Part shown: piece after piece, positions 1-7,742 of the stretch
Numbering within the stretch: the first letter of the stretch is position 1
Layout of the letters: each line of letters opens with the position of its first letter
Assembly (NCBI GenBank): GCA_044220535.1
Contig: JBGAQU010000009.1
Location: 1 to 46,638, forward strand
Direction of reading: 5' to 3'
Source of the DNA: JBDHTS01 sp044220535
GTDB lineage: Bacteria > Pseudomonadota > Alphaproteobacteria > Micavibrionales > Micavibrionaceae
Length of the DNA stretch: 46,638 nt
The notes under the pieces: model-generated
The model's input: only the letters and a program-made list of their open reading frames with translations
What the model was told of the DNA's origin: nothing
Database searches by the model: none
Program-made: the position numbers and the translations under genes

Positions 1-552
1 CTATTTAATATTTTGACGAGCACTTTTATCACTGCGACAGATCAACAAAAATTTGGTTTTTTGATAAAACCGAGTCATATAAAACCTACTTCATCATTTC
101 GTTTTGCACAAAAGCTGGGCCGTATTTCTGAGGATCTATGCTTTCAGGATGCAGACCCTTCCATTATAAAATCCACCCTTAATGATTTAGTGAAAGCGAT
201 ATCAAATGCTTCGTTAGAACCAAGGGGGCCAAAATATTATTTTTTCCCTGGCAATTTTAAAGATGACATTTTTTTTGATAGGTTGAATGTAGGCCAAAGG
301 GCTCCTATACGCCCAACTATTGGAAGTATTGACGCTTACGATATATGCCCCGCTTTACCTTCCCGAAAACCCACGTCAGGTACTGAACTGCATCAATATC
401 ATATAGACAACATGACCGCATTTTTGGATGTCGTTCTATACGATAAAAATTTAGCAAGAGACGCAGGATCTCTCTTAAATCAAAAACTATTAGACGATGG
501 TAAAAGAGGATACGAAAGAAGACGAAAAGAATCTTTCGCACCTTTGTATTAA
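1..552 (+). CDS. hypothetical protein, 5' end probably beyond the window
   Basis: The reading frame is open from the window edge to a TAA stop at 550-552. The first possible start inside the window is a TTG at 13 without a clear Shine-Dalgarno, so the true start is probably upstream. The visible part is about 180 residues, soluble, with no signal peptide or membrane segment. It is rich in Asp, Lys and Phe and ends in a basic, charged tail (residues about 160-175). I do not recognise a family. The base composition is clearly more AT-rich than the TCA and cell-envelope genes downstream, which suggests an accessory or transferred gene. It converges on the minus-strand outer-membrane gene at 600-1604, with an inverted repeat between them. 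Confidence 0.55.
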   Translation, partial: LFNILTSTFITATDQQKFGFLIKPSHIKPTSSFRFAQKLGRISEDLCFQDADPSIIKSTLNDLVKAISNASLEPRGPKYYFFPGNFKDDIFFDRLNVGQRAPIRPTIGSIDAYDICPALPSRKPTSGTELHQYHIDNMTAFLDVVLYDKNLARDAGSLLNQKLLDDGKRGYERRRKESFAPLY

Positions 553-561
553 TGAATCGAA

Positions 562-589
562 TCGTTATCTTCAGCTATGAAGATAACGA
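562..589. terminator. inverted repeat between convergent genes, possible bidirectional terminator
   Basis: Two 12-base arms (562-573 and 578-589) pair perfectly around a 4-base loop. The hairpin sits between the stop of the left-edge gene and the stop of the convergent outer-membrane gene. There is no strong T-run on either strand, so the terminator role is inferred from position and stem strength. Confidence 0.5.
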
Positions 590-599
590 CTCATAAATA

Positions 600-1604
600 T
601 TAAAAACTACGGCTTATGCCAGCCATAATTTTATAGTCCGTACCAGCATGTGCTTTTTCCAGATTGCTGGCAACCGGGACCCCAAAAGACAATGCCGCCG
701 CCCAGCCTTCACCTGTGGAATACCGTACGCCAGGCGTCAGGAACAATTCATTGCCGCCTGTATTGTCATCGTCCTCCCCATCCTCGCTTTCCTTATCCTG
801 CCATTCTCCGTTCAGGCTTAAAGATATATCGAAAGTCGGGCCGTCACTGTGGCTTTTCTCTTTCGTATCATGATGATGCTCTGCCTCGCCCGATAAACGA
901 TAACTGACCCCCACGCTGTAATCCGCGCGGTCGCCGAGATCCGTATCCTGCGAACCTTCCGTCGCCAGCGTGTACAGGAACCCTGTGTTCAGCGATATCA
1001 GCCCGAACGACTTGGCCACGGTCAATCCCGCCATCGGGTCAAAGGAACCGGAACCAGGCTGATGCTCGGCTTCCAGCTTCTCGCCGTCATGCGATACATC
1101 GGTTTTTCCGGTTGGCATTTTCAGGCCGAGTTGCCCCGCCGCCTGAATGCCGGTGTCCTCATCATTCAGGAATCGCCACAGTCCCATAACGGTCACATCG
1201 CCAAGACCGCTGGAATCGCCCAACTCATCCACCGTGTTAGAGGTAACACCGCCGCTGTGGCTGTGATGGCCGGAACGGATATCCGACCTGTAGACATAAG
1301 GGATTCGTACTGCAAAACTGATATCGTCCGTCACGCCATAACCGAAACGGAACGATGTGTTCAGAACATAATCGGTGTCATGCGCATGGATATGATGCGC
1401 GGCGCGGTCGATCAGCTCCTGATCCGAAAACCCCTTGGACTTGACGAAGCTGCTGGTGATGTCAAGCGCCGCCTGCCCTTTTGGCAAAAGGATGGCCTCC
1501 GTCCCGCCGCCCGAGCCATGCGCCATGGCCACAGACGGTAAAACCGAAAACAAAGTGAAAACACAGGCCCGGACAACGCCGCGGCCACGCAGAATACGAG
1601 ACAT
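600..1604 (-). CDS. His-rich outer-membrane transporter-like protein
   Basis: The 334-residue protein starts with a basic N-terminus, a hydrophobic stretch and a signal-peptidase site around VAMA-HG (residues 25-30). It ends in a Phe after alternating residues, as expected for an outer-membrane beta-barrel. It contains several His clusters (HHIHAHD near 69-75, GHHSHSGG near 112-119, EHHHD near 242-246). The overall pattern (FGYGVTDDISFAVRIPYVYR, later LGDVTVMGLWRF) resembles the 'transporter' family of PF13557-type barrels often found near metal-handling genes. A Shine-Dalgarno (AGGAG) precedes the ATG. Its upstream partner at 1648-2028 is a DUF2946 protein, so the two probably form an operon. 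A role in metal uptake or export is inferred from the His clusters and the neighbour; the substrate is not known. Confidence 0.7.
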   Translation of the reverse strand: MSRILRGRGVVRACVFTLFSVLPSVAMAHGSGGGTEAILLPKGQAALDITSSFVKSKGFSDQELIDRAAHHIHAHDTDYVLNTSFRFGYGVTDDISFAVRIPYVYRSDIRSGHHSHSGGVTSNTVDELGDSSGLGDVTVMGLWRFLNDEDTGIQAAGQLGLKMPTGKTDVSHDGEKLEAEHQPGSGSFDPMAGLTVAKSFGLISLNTGFLYTLATEGSQDTDLGDRADYSVGVSYRLSGEAEHHHDTKEKSHSDGPTFDISLSLNGEWQDKESEDGEDDDNTGGNELFLTPGVRYSTGEGWAAALSFGVPVASNLEKAHAGTDYKIMAGISRSF

Positions 1605-1647
1605 AGGAAAAACTCCTGTTAAAACTGTTGAATGAAGATGTAAAGAT

Positions 1648-2028
1648 TCAGACAGTCAGGAGTGGCGGGGCACGTGATTGATAGGCCGCAGGCGTGGAAA
1701 AAGACTTTGTTCCGGCTTCATACAGATCGGGCCAGACATAGGCCACGCTGAACAAAGGCGGCAATGAAATGGATTGCGGCGCCAGGGCCGTCATCGCCAG
1801 TTTCCGCACCGTACAGAACACGCAATGCTGAGACTGCTGCTTTTCCTTATGATGATCAGGAACCGGCGACTGGTCACCCGCCACGGCGACTTTCATCAGG
1901 CCAAACCCGGTGCAAATCTCAATCGTCCGCGTCTTAGACGTGGAAAGCACAGGCGCAACCGCCGGCCCGAAGGCCAGCATCAGCAGCGCCAGAAACACCG
2001 GCCATTGATGGAAGTTTAAATTCCGCAA
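1648..2028 (-). CDS. DUF2946 family protein
   Basis: This 126-residue protein has an N-terminal hydrophobic segment (about 9-28), then IEICTGFG, a His/Lys/Gln-rich stretch and an HCVFC motif (about residues 68-72), and ends in a RAPP-containing tail. The ICT motif, the HCxxC motif and the closing RAPP are the hallmarks of DUF2946, a small membrane-anchored or periplasmic family usually next to copper or TonB-dependent receptor genes. The start is a TTG at 2028, preceded by an AGAGGA Shine-Dalgarno; the nearby ATG at 2033 runs into a stop after five codons. It lies just upstream of the His-rich barrel gene on the same strand. Metal binding through the Cys and His residues is an inference. Confidence 0.72.
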   Translation of the reverse strand: MRNLNFHQWPVFLALLMLAFGPAVAPVLSTSKTRTIEICTGFGLMKVAVAGDQSPVPDHHKEKQQSQHCVFCTVRKLAMTALAPQSISLPPLFSVAYVWPDLYEAGTKSFSTPAAYQSRAPPLLTV

Positions 2029-2137
2029 TCCATTCCTCTTGATGCCAAGGCTATAAGAGAGGAATGTCGCCGCGTCAAGAGGACTTAAGCATTTACACTT
2101 ACTGCTTTTATCTCATCAATATAGTTTTTGAAATAAA

Positions 2138-2401
2138 CTAACTGAGTTGCAGAGGTTTTATACGATCTGCTGTTTCTAATGCATTAGCCCTGGAATTTTT
2201 TGAATTTGCAAATGCAAGAAGCCTTACTGTTCCTGCTGCAAAAATGGAAGAAAGTAAGATATTTAGAGACGCATGTTCCGGATCTTTCTGTGCCAGATCT
2301 ACTGCTGCACATCCTAAAGTAAAAACAGTCGCCGCTGTAAATCCTGCAGATGCATTAAAAAATGCGGAAGCAGTATTTCTCAATTGTTGAATATCTGTCA
2401 T
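2138..2401 (-). CDS. small two-helix membrane protein, hypothetical
   Basis: An 87-residue protein with two hydrophobic stretches (about residues 19-35 and 46-64), each consistent with a membrane helix. It has no cysteine motif beyond a single Cys in the first helix and no recognised family. The ATG at 2401 is preceded by an AAGGAG Shine-Dalgarno. A perfect -10 hexamer lies about 55 bases upstream, so it is probably transcribed on its own. The DNA is AT-rich compared with neighbouring core genes. Confidence 0.6.
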   Translation of the reverse strand: MTDIQQLRNTASAFFNASAGFTAATVFTLGCAAVDLAQKDPEHASLNILLSSIFAAGTVRLLAFANSKNSRANALETADRIKPLQLS

Positions 2402-2454
2402 TTTAATCTCCTTCTTCTGATTTCAATTACCAGAATCAATACAAGAGTTTTTAT

Positions 2455-2460
2455 ATTATA
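2455..2460 (-). promoter_or_regulatory. -10 box upstream of the small membrane protein
   Basis: On the minus strand this reads TATAAT, about 55 bases upstream of the ATG at 2401. The -35 region is only AT-rich, with no good TTGACA match at 16-18 bases. A promoter is likely but not certain. Confidence 0.4.
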
Positions 2461-2476
2461 TCAATAAATTAGTATA

Positions 2477-3487
2477 TTAAAAATTACACAATTTCGAAGC
2501 ATTTTGCCTGCGCGTCTGCGTACGGGCAGCGTTACTTTGGCCTTTTTTGATAAGGTCGTCAAAATCGACCCGCATAACCTGGCGATGATCCGTGACTTTT
2601 ATATCGAGGAAACGCGTTTGACCGAAAAACCGGCTGACACGCGGAATGCCCAAAACCAGATAATGGCCCGGATCGCATAAAGCGAATTGCACCCGCGTAT
2701 CATCGCGATTATCCAGCCAGATACGGGGAATCAGCCATTCCGGCTTATCGTTAAATCTTCCGGCAAAAATAGGTTTGGATTGTGCTGAAAGGCTGCCTGC
2801 CTTCCATCGCTCCCTGCTTGGCCATGTTTTATCAGTGATTTCAATTTCAACAGCGGCCGGCTGATAAGATTTGGACAAAACGCGGTCCATCAAAGCCAAA
2901 TGCCTGTTATGCATGCCGCCGTTTGTACTGAGCCGGATTAAAAACTGATTCCATGTTAAAGGCGCTTCGCGATCGGCCATCATCACGACGCTGTCTTTCA
3001 GCCGTGTAAAATCGCCACTGCGGATCAATTTAACGACATCTTCAATAGCTGAAACGGCTTTAGGCTGGCAGCTGGCAAGTGTCTGGTCTTTCAGGCGCAG
3101 GCGTCCGTTTTCATCACGCTCATAAGGCCCGGCTTCATGATTGAAAAGGTCGCTGTAATCCGGAAGGTTGATATGAATGCGGTAACCGCGGCTTTTATCA
3201 TAGCGCTTGTTGTCGCTGTCTTCACGCGGTAACGGGCAGCTGTCTTCATGATCCCGTTTTGGGAATGTCGCAAAAAAAGCAGGACGTCCTTTATGCCCGC
3301 CGGCAATAACCGGCGCGGCCTTTCTGTGCAGCACTTGCGTATCGCAACAAGGGCATTCCAGATGGTTTTTATGAAGGGCTTGATAATAAGCTGTCTGACC
3401 ACTTTGCAGAAAATGCCCCTGGGGCCGGACATATTGTACATCCCCGGCATCCGGCTTAAATCTCGCAAATGGCATAAGCAGCGACAT
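2477..3487 (-). CDS. hypothetical protein with N-terminal zinc-type Cys/His motif
   Basis: A 336-residue soluble protein. The N-terminal 90 residues contain ECPCCDTQV (about 43-51), then RPAFFATFPKRDHEDSCPLP (about 68-87). This is a Cys-x2-Cys plus His-x3/4-Cys arrangement like the zinc site at the N-terminus of CoiA-type competence proteins, where the motif is followed by F.H and C. The remaining 240 residues are not recognised and contain many Trp, Arg and Asp residues, with a basic C-terminal tail. A nuclease or DNA-processing role is therefore only a weak guess. It lies 60 bases downstream of sucA on the same strand, where sucB would often be found. A short inverted repeat (3505-3511 with 3517-3523) lies in the gap. 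Confidence 0.55.
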   Translation of the reverse strand: MSLLMPFARFKPDAGDVQYVRPQGHFLQSGQTAYYQALHKNHLECPCCDTQVLHRKAAPVIAGGHKGRPAFFATFPKRDHEDSCPLPREDSDNKRYDKSRGYRIHINLPDYSDLFNHEAGPYERDENGRLRLKDQTLASCQPKAVSAIEDVVKLIRSGDFTRLKDSVVMMADREAPLTWNQFLIRLSTNGGMHNRHLALMDRVLSKSYQPAAVEIEITDKTWPSRERWKAGSLSAQSKPIFAGRFNDKPEWLIPRIWLDNRDDTRVQFALCDPGHYLVLGIPRVSRFFGQTRFLDIKVTDHRQVMRVDFDDLIKKGQSNAARTQTRRQNASKLCNF

Positions 3488-3504
3488 ACCGATATTTCCC
3501 GATC

Positions 3505-3523
3505 ATAAGCAAAGACTGCTTAT
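3505..3523. repeat. short inverted repeat between sucA and the zinc-motif gene
   Basis: The arms ATAAGCA and TGCTTAT are separated by 5 bases. With no T-run it is a poor terminator; it could be an operator or a chance palindrome. Confidence 0.25.
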
Positions 3524-3547
3524 ACAATATCAGGATAAATATGTCAA

Positions 3548-6460
3548 TTAAACCGTCAGTGCCTCATTCACCAGCGCCGCCTGTTCCGCTTGATGGCGTT
3601 TCAGCAGACCTGTTGCGGGCGATGCGGCTTCAGGGCGGCCGATATAACGGGGGCGCGCATATTTATGCTTCACCGTCATCGACGCCGCCTCGATCGGTTC
3701 ATGGATATAACCCCATGCGCCCATATTGCGCGGCTCTTCCTGGCACCAGACAATCTCCGCATTTTTGCACGCAGATAATTCACTGGCCAGCGTTTTCGCG
3801 GGGAACGGATACAGCTGTTCAATCCGCATCAGCACAATGTCTTTCAGATTGCGCTTGCGGCGTTCTTCCAGCAAATCGTAATACACCTTGCCCGTGCACA
3901 GCACGACGCGACGGACCTTGTCGCCGCTGGCCAGCGTCTCGCGGTCGTCATCCCAAAGCACACGGTGGAAGGTTGAATCGCCGGTGAATTCAGACACAGG
4001 CGATACGGCCAGCTTATGACGAAGCAGTGATTTCGGCGTCATGATCACCAGCGGTTTGCGGAAGTCGCGCACCATCTGACGGCGCAGCGCGTGGAAATAA
4101 TTCGCGGGCGTGGTCAGATTGCAAACCTGCCAGTTATCCTCGCCCGAGGATTGCAGGAAGCGTTCGACGCGGCCTGATGAGTGTTCCGGCCCCTGCCCCT
4201 CATACCCATGCGGCAGCAGCATCACAAGGCCCGACATACGCAGCCATTTAGATTCGCCTGAGGATATGAACTGGTCGATCAGCACCTGCGCGCCGTTCAC
4301 AAAGTCGCCGAACTGCGCTTCCCACAGCACCAGCGTTTTCGGATCGGCCAGCGAATACCCGTATTCAAAACCTAAAACAGCGGCTTCGGACAACGGGCTG
4401 TCGATCACTTCGACTGTGCCTTGCGTGTCGGATATGTGATGCAGCGGGACATATTTCTTTTCTGTTTCCTGATCGTACAGAATAGCATGGCGCTGGCTGA
4501 ACGTGCCGCGCCCGACATCCTGTCCCGACAGGCGGACATTATATCCGTCATCCGCGAGGGACGCATAGGCCAATGACTCTGCCGTGGCCCAGTCGAACCC
4601 TTCCTTGCCTTCAAACATCGCGCGCTTGGATTCAAACTGCCGCGCGATTTTCGGGTTGATGTTGAAATCATCCGGAATGTTCGTCAGCGCATGGCCCAGA
4701 CGTTTGAACTGGTCATTCGTCAGGGATGTTTCGCCGCGCCGTTCATCGCCATGAGCGATTTTCAGGCCGCTCCACGCGCCTTCCAGGAAATCGGCCTTGT
4801 TCGGTTTATAGGATTTGGTTGCCTCAAACGCCTGTTCCAGATAATTCTGAAACTCCTCCACCATGCCGTCCGCTTCTTCTTGGCTAAGCGTGCCTTCACC
4901 CACCAGCTGCCGCGCATATTGTTCGCGCGTCGTTTCCTGGGTCTTGATCTTGCGATACATCTGCGGCTGGGTGAAAGACGGCTCGTCGCCTTCATTGTGT
5001 CCGTAACGGCGATAGCAGAACATATCGATGACGACGTCTTTCTTGAACTGCTGACGGAATTCCGTCGCAATGCGCGCCACATGGACCACCGCTTCCGGAT
5101 CGTCGCCATTGACGTGGAAAATCGGCGCGGACAGCATCTTCGCCACATCCGTGCAATAAGGTCCGGACCGGCTGTATTTCGGCATCGTCGTGAAACCGAT
5201 CTGGTTATTGATGACAATATGCATCGTGCCGCCGACGCGATAACCCGGCAATTCCGACATCATCAGTGTTTCCGCGATCAGGCCCTGACCTGCAAACGCC
5301 GCGTCACCATGCAAAAGCAACGGCATAACGCTGCTGCGCTCATTGTCGCCACGCTGCGCCTGTTTCGCGCGGGATTTGCCGATGACGACGGGATCAACGG
5401 CTTCCAGATGCGACGGGTTGGCGACCAGCGACAGATGGATCGTGTTGCCGTCGAATTCGCGGTCGCTGGAGGTGCCAAGGTGATATTTCACGTCGCCCGA
5501 ACCCTGCACATCACTGGGGTTGGATGAGTTGCCCTGGAATTCGGAGAACAGTGCGGTGAACGGTTTGCCCATGACATTGGTCAGCACGTTCAGGCGGCCC
5601 CTGTGCGCCATGCCGACGATCACTTCCTTCACGCCCAATTGCGCGCCGCGCTTCATCACCTGCTCAATCGCAGGCACCAGCGATTCACCGCCATCAAGGC
5701 CAAAGCGTTTCGTGCCCTGATATTTTGTATTGAGAAACCGCTCAAACGTTTCAGCGGCAATCAGGCGCTGTAAAATCGCGCGCTTGCCATTGACGCTGAA
5801 TTCCGTCTGGTTGCGCGGGCCTTCGATCCGTTCCTGGATCCAGGCCTTCTCGTCCGGGTCTGTCAGATGCAGGAATTCGACGCCGATATGGCCGCAATAG
5901 GTCTGGCGCAGAACGTCCAGGATTTCGCGCAACGTCGCCGTTTCCATCCCCAGCATGCCGTTGATGAAAATCGGGCGGTCCATATCGCTGTCGGAAAATC
6001 CGTGATGCGACGGATCAAGTTCAGGATGATACGGCGTTTCCTTCAGGCCCAACGGGTCGAGCGTGGAAATCAGATGTCCGCGCGCGCGATAGGCACGGAT
6101 CAGCATCAGCGCGTTGATGGAATCAAGCGTCGCCTTGCGCACATCCTCATCGCTGCCCGCTTTTTCTTTTTTGGATTTCGGCGCAGCAGGCATTTCGATG
6201 ACCGGCATGCCGTCGGCATCCGCCGTCTGGCCATAGGTGGTGAACGCTTTGTTGCGGCGCGCGGCGGGCGTCCAGCTGGCGCCGTGGATTTCACGCAGCA
6301 GCGACGCCTCGTTATCGTTCAGCCCCTTGAAGAAATCCCGCCAGCTTTCATCCACCTTCAGCGGGTTGGTCAGAAACTGCCCGTACAAATGGCTGATATA
6401 CTCAGCATTCGCGCTGGACAGGAAAGTTTGCGGGGCCGGGCTGTTTTTTTCTGCGGACAT
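3548..6460 (-). CDS. sucA: 2-oxoglutarate dehydrogenase E1 component
   Basis: SucA is the thiamine-diphosphate E1 subunit that decarboxylates 2-oxoglutarate and passes the succinyl group to the lipoyl domain of SucB. At 970 residues the protein is of normal length. Family landmarks: an N-terminal SSANAEYISHLYGQFL segment (about 15-30, the E2-binding region of the family), KRFGLDGGE (251-259), HRGRLNVL (286-293), KYHLG (325-329), the ThDP/magnesium-site stretch GDAAFAGQG (385-393) and NNQIGFTT (418-425). The C-terminal half ends with the EEPRNMGAW and PRYIGRP regions usual for E1o. The ATG at 6460 follows a consensus -10 box about 50 bases upstream. Two unknown paralogous genes and sucD lie upstream on the same strand. 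No sucB or lpd follows in this window; the next gene is the unrelated zinc-motif protein. Confidence 0.97.
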   Translation of the reverse strand: MSAEKNSPAPQTFLSSANAEYISHLYGQFLTNPLKVDESWRDFFKGLNDNEASLLREIHGASWTPAARRNKAFTTYGQTADADGMPVIEMPAAPKSKKEKAGSDEDVRKATLDSINALMLIRAYRARGHLISTLDPLGLKETPYHPELDPSHHGFSDSDMDRPIFINGMLGMETATLREILDVLRQTYCGHIGVEFLHLTDPDEKAWIQERIEGPRNQTEFSVNGKRAILQRLIAAETFERFLNTKYQGTKRFGLDGGESLVPAIEQVMKRGAQLGVKEVIVGMAHRGRLNVLTNVMGKPFTALFSEFQGNSSNPSDVQGSGDVKYHLGTSSDREFDGNTIHLSLVANPSHLEAVDPVVIGKSRAKQAQRGDNERSSVMPLLLHGDAAFAGQGLIAETLMMSELPGYRVGGTMHIVINNQIGFTTMPKYSRSGPYCTDVAKMLSAPIFHVNGDDPEAVVHVARIATEFRQQFKKDVVIDMFCYRRYGHNEGDEPSFTQPQMYRKIKTQETTREQYARQLVGEGTLSQEEADGMVEEFQNYLEQAFEATKSYKPNKADFLEGAWSGLKIAHGDERRGETSLTNDQFKRLGHALTNIPDDFNINPKIARQFESKRAMFEGKEGFDWATAESLAYASLADDGYNVRLSGQDVGRGTFSQRHAILYDQETEKKYVPLHHISDTQGTVEVIDSPLSEAAVLGFEYGYSLADPKTLVLWEAQFGDFVNGAQVLIDQFISSGESKWLRMSGLVMLLPHGYEGQGPEHSSGRVERFLQSSGEDNWQVCNLTTPANYFHALRRQMVRDFRKPLVIMTPKSLLRHKLAVSPVSEFTGDSTFHRVLWDDDRETLASGDKVRRVVLCTGKVYYDLLEERRKRNLKDIVLMRIEQLYPFPAKTLASELSACKNAEIVWCQEEPRNMGAWGYIHEPIEAASMTVKHKYARPRYIGRPEAASPATGLLKRHQAEQAALVNEALTV

Positions 6461-6508
6461 GGCTTCACATCAGGCTTTGCTGGTTATGGACGGGCAATCT
6501 CTAACCCT

Positions 6509-6514
6509 ATTATA
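6509..6514 (-). promoter_or_regulatory. -10 box of a probable sucA promoter
   Basis: The minus strand reads a perfect TATAAT 48 bases upstream of the sucA ATG. The -35 region is not close to consensus. It suggests that sucA has its own promoter in addition to any read-through from sucD. Confidence 0.45.
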
Positions 6515-6629
6515 GGCCGGATTCAAGGCTGGAGCATTGCCGATTCGGGATAGGAATTATGCAATTGATGGATGGTTCAAACTTGGCTTACTTTAGCACA
6601 AGCGATGAAATCCGGCACGCTGAAATAAT

Positions 6630-7190
6630 TTAGGCCGCAACGATTTCAGGGCCTTCGCTTAATGCCTGCGCCAGTTGCTCCAGGGCTTTATCTTCCATAT
6701 TGGATATATTCAGTATGGCTTTCGGGTCATAACGATCACCGCGCAACAAACCGCCGATCCAACCTTTGGCCAGCGACAGGGAATCCATAATGAACTCGGG
6801 TTTCTTGCCTCCTTCACGAAATGCTTTCGCGACTTCAATCGCTATATGCATGATCGTGGCGCGATAGGCATCCAGATCGCGGCGGTTCAATCTGGAATCC
6901 ACGACACGCGACGCAGCCGCCGCATCCTCCAGTACCTTGTCCTGCTTGCCTTCCCAGGTTTGCCAGTCGACCTTCTGCGCCCACAATTCAGACATGACTT
7001 CATGCGTAAAAGCGGAGCGGAACATGCCAGAAGCTACTTTTGCAATCGCATTTTCCAGCGCCTTGCGTTCATTAAACGCCGCGCCCGGATTCCCGGTTGT
7101 ATCTGATTGGCTGATCCATAAACCCGCGCGATACGGGATGGAAACAATCAGCAGGCGTTCTTCAGCGGAAAAATGTTCCAGATAGGCCAT
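6630..7190 (-). CDS. hypothetical protein, paralog A of a tandem pair
   Basis: A 186-residue, largely helical, soluble protein of unrecognised family. Its N-terminal pattern (IPYRAGLWISQSD, about residues 19-31) matches the same region of the neighbouring gene at 7202-7735 (LPLKIGLWISHMD). Both then have a charged stretch with an RKA-type block, a W..W pair (WQTWEG here, WKGWTA there), a helix with VVD/IVDA, and a helix beginning around AYRATIMHIAIEVAKAF (here) or FRSMLYDLAESVALAYGEF (there). The two are therefore ancient tandem duplicates. They sit between sucD and sucA on the same strand, separated from each other by 11 bases. No signal peptide or membrane helix is visible, so both are probably cytoplasmic. 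A role linked to the TCA enzymes is suggested only by position. Confidence 0.7.
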   Translation of the reverse strand: MAYLEHFSAEERLLIVSIPYRAGLWISQSDTTGNPGAAFNERKALENAIAKVASGMFRSAFTHEVMSELWAQKVDWQTWEGKQDKVLEDAAAASRVVDSRLNRRDLDAYRATIMHIAIEVAKAFREGGKKPEFIMDSLSLAKGWIGGLLRGDRYDPKAILNISNMEDKALEQLAQALSEGPEIVAA

Positions 7191-7201
7191 GGTTTACTCT
7201 T

Positions 7202-7735
7202 TTAAGATCTTAAGGCAGCCTGCAGTTTTTCAAGCGCTTCCAGCTCGCTGGCGCTGACATTGCCCGGAACGCCTTCATCGGATTTACTGCGGATGCGATG
7301 GATCAGCTTGTCAAAAAAACCATCCAGAACATCACCATCCCCGTCAATCATCCCGAATTCGCCATAGGCCAGTGCCACGGATTCGGCCAGATCATATAAC
7401 ATGGAGCGGAATGCCTTTTTGTCACCCTCCGCCGCCTGCGCGTCTACAATTTTAAAAGTAGATTTCAGATCCGGCATCGCATACCCGGGATCCGCCGTCC
7501 AGCCTTTCCATTTCGCCTGACGCTTCAGCGCTTCGCTCGCAATATCACGCACAAGCTCAGGCCGGTTTTCATCGCTGCTGAAACTTTTCAGGACGGACAG
7601 CATGGCTTTGCGTTCCCGCGCATCGTCCAGATCGCCATCTTCATCATCCATATGGCTGATCCACAGGCCGATTTTCAAAGGCAGTGCGATAATTTTATCA
7701 ATATCTTCAGGCTTGAAATCAAACAATGACGTCAT
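7202..7735 (-). CDS. hypothetical protein, paralog B of a tandem pair
   Basis: A 177-residue acidic, helical protein related to the product of 6630-7190 (shared GLWIS motif, R-KA block, W..W pair and conserved helix order). It has an Asp-rich loop (MDDEDGDLDDARER, about residues 29-42). The family is not recognised. The ATG at 7735 is only 7 bases after the sucD stop, indicating co-transcription with sucD and possible translational coupling. Because sucD is broken, expression may now depend on other signals. Confidence 0.7.
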   Translation of the reverse strand: MTSLFDFKPEDIDKIIALPLKIGLWISHMDDEDGDLDDARERKAMLSVLKSFSSDENRPELVRDIASEALKRQAKWKGWTADPGYAMPDLKSTFKIVDAQAAEGDKKAFRSMLYDLAESVALAYGEFGMIDGDGDVLDGFFDKLIHRIRSKSDEGVPGNVSASELEALEKLQAALRS

Positions 7736-7742
7736 GATTGGA

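Noticed and set aside
4691..5527. 278-residue open frame antisense to sucA
   Set aside because: Sequence is the shadow of a full-length, conserved SucA; no family features or ribosome site.
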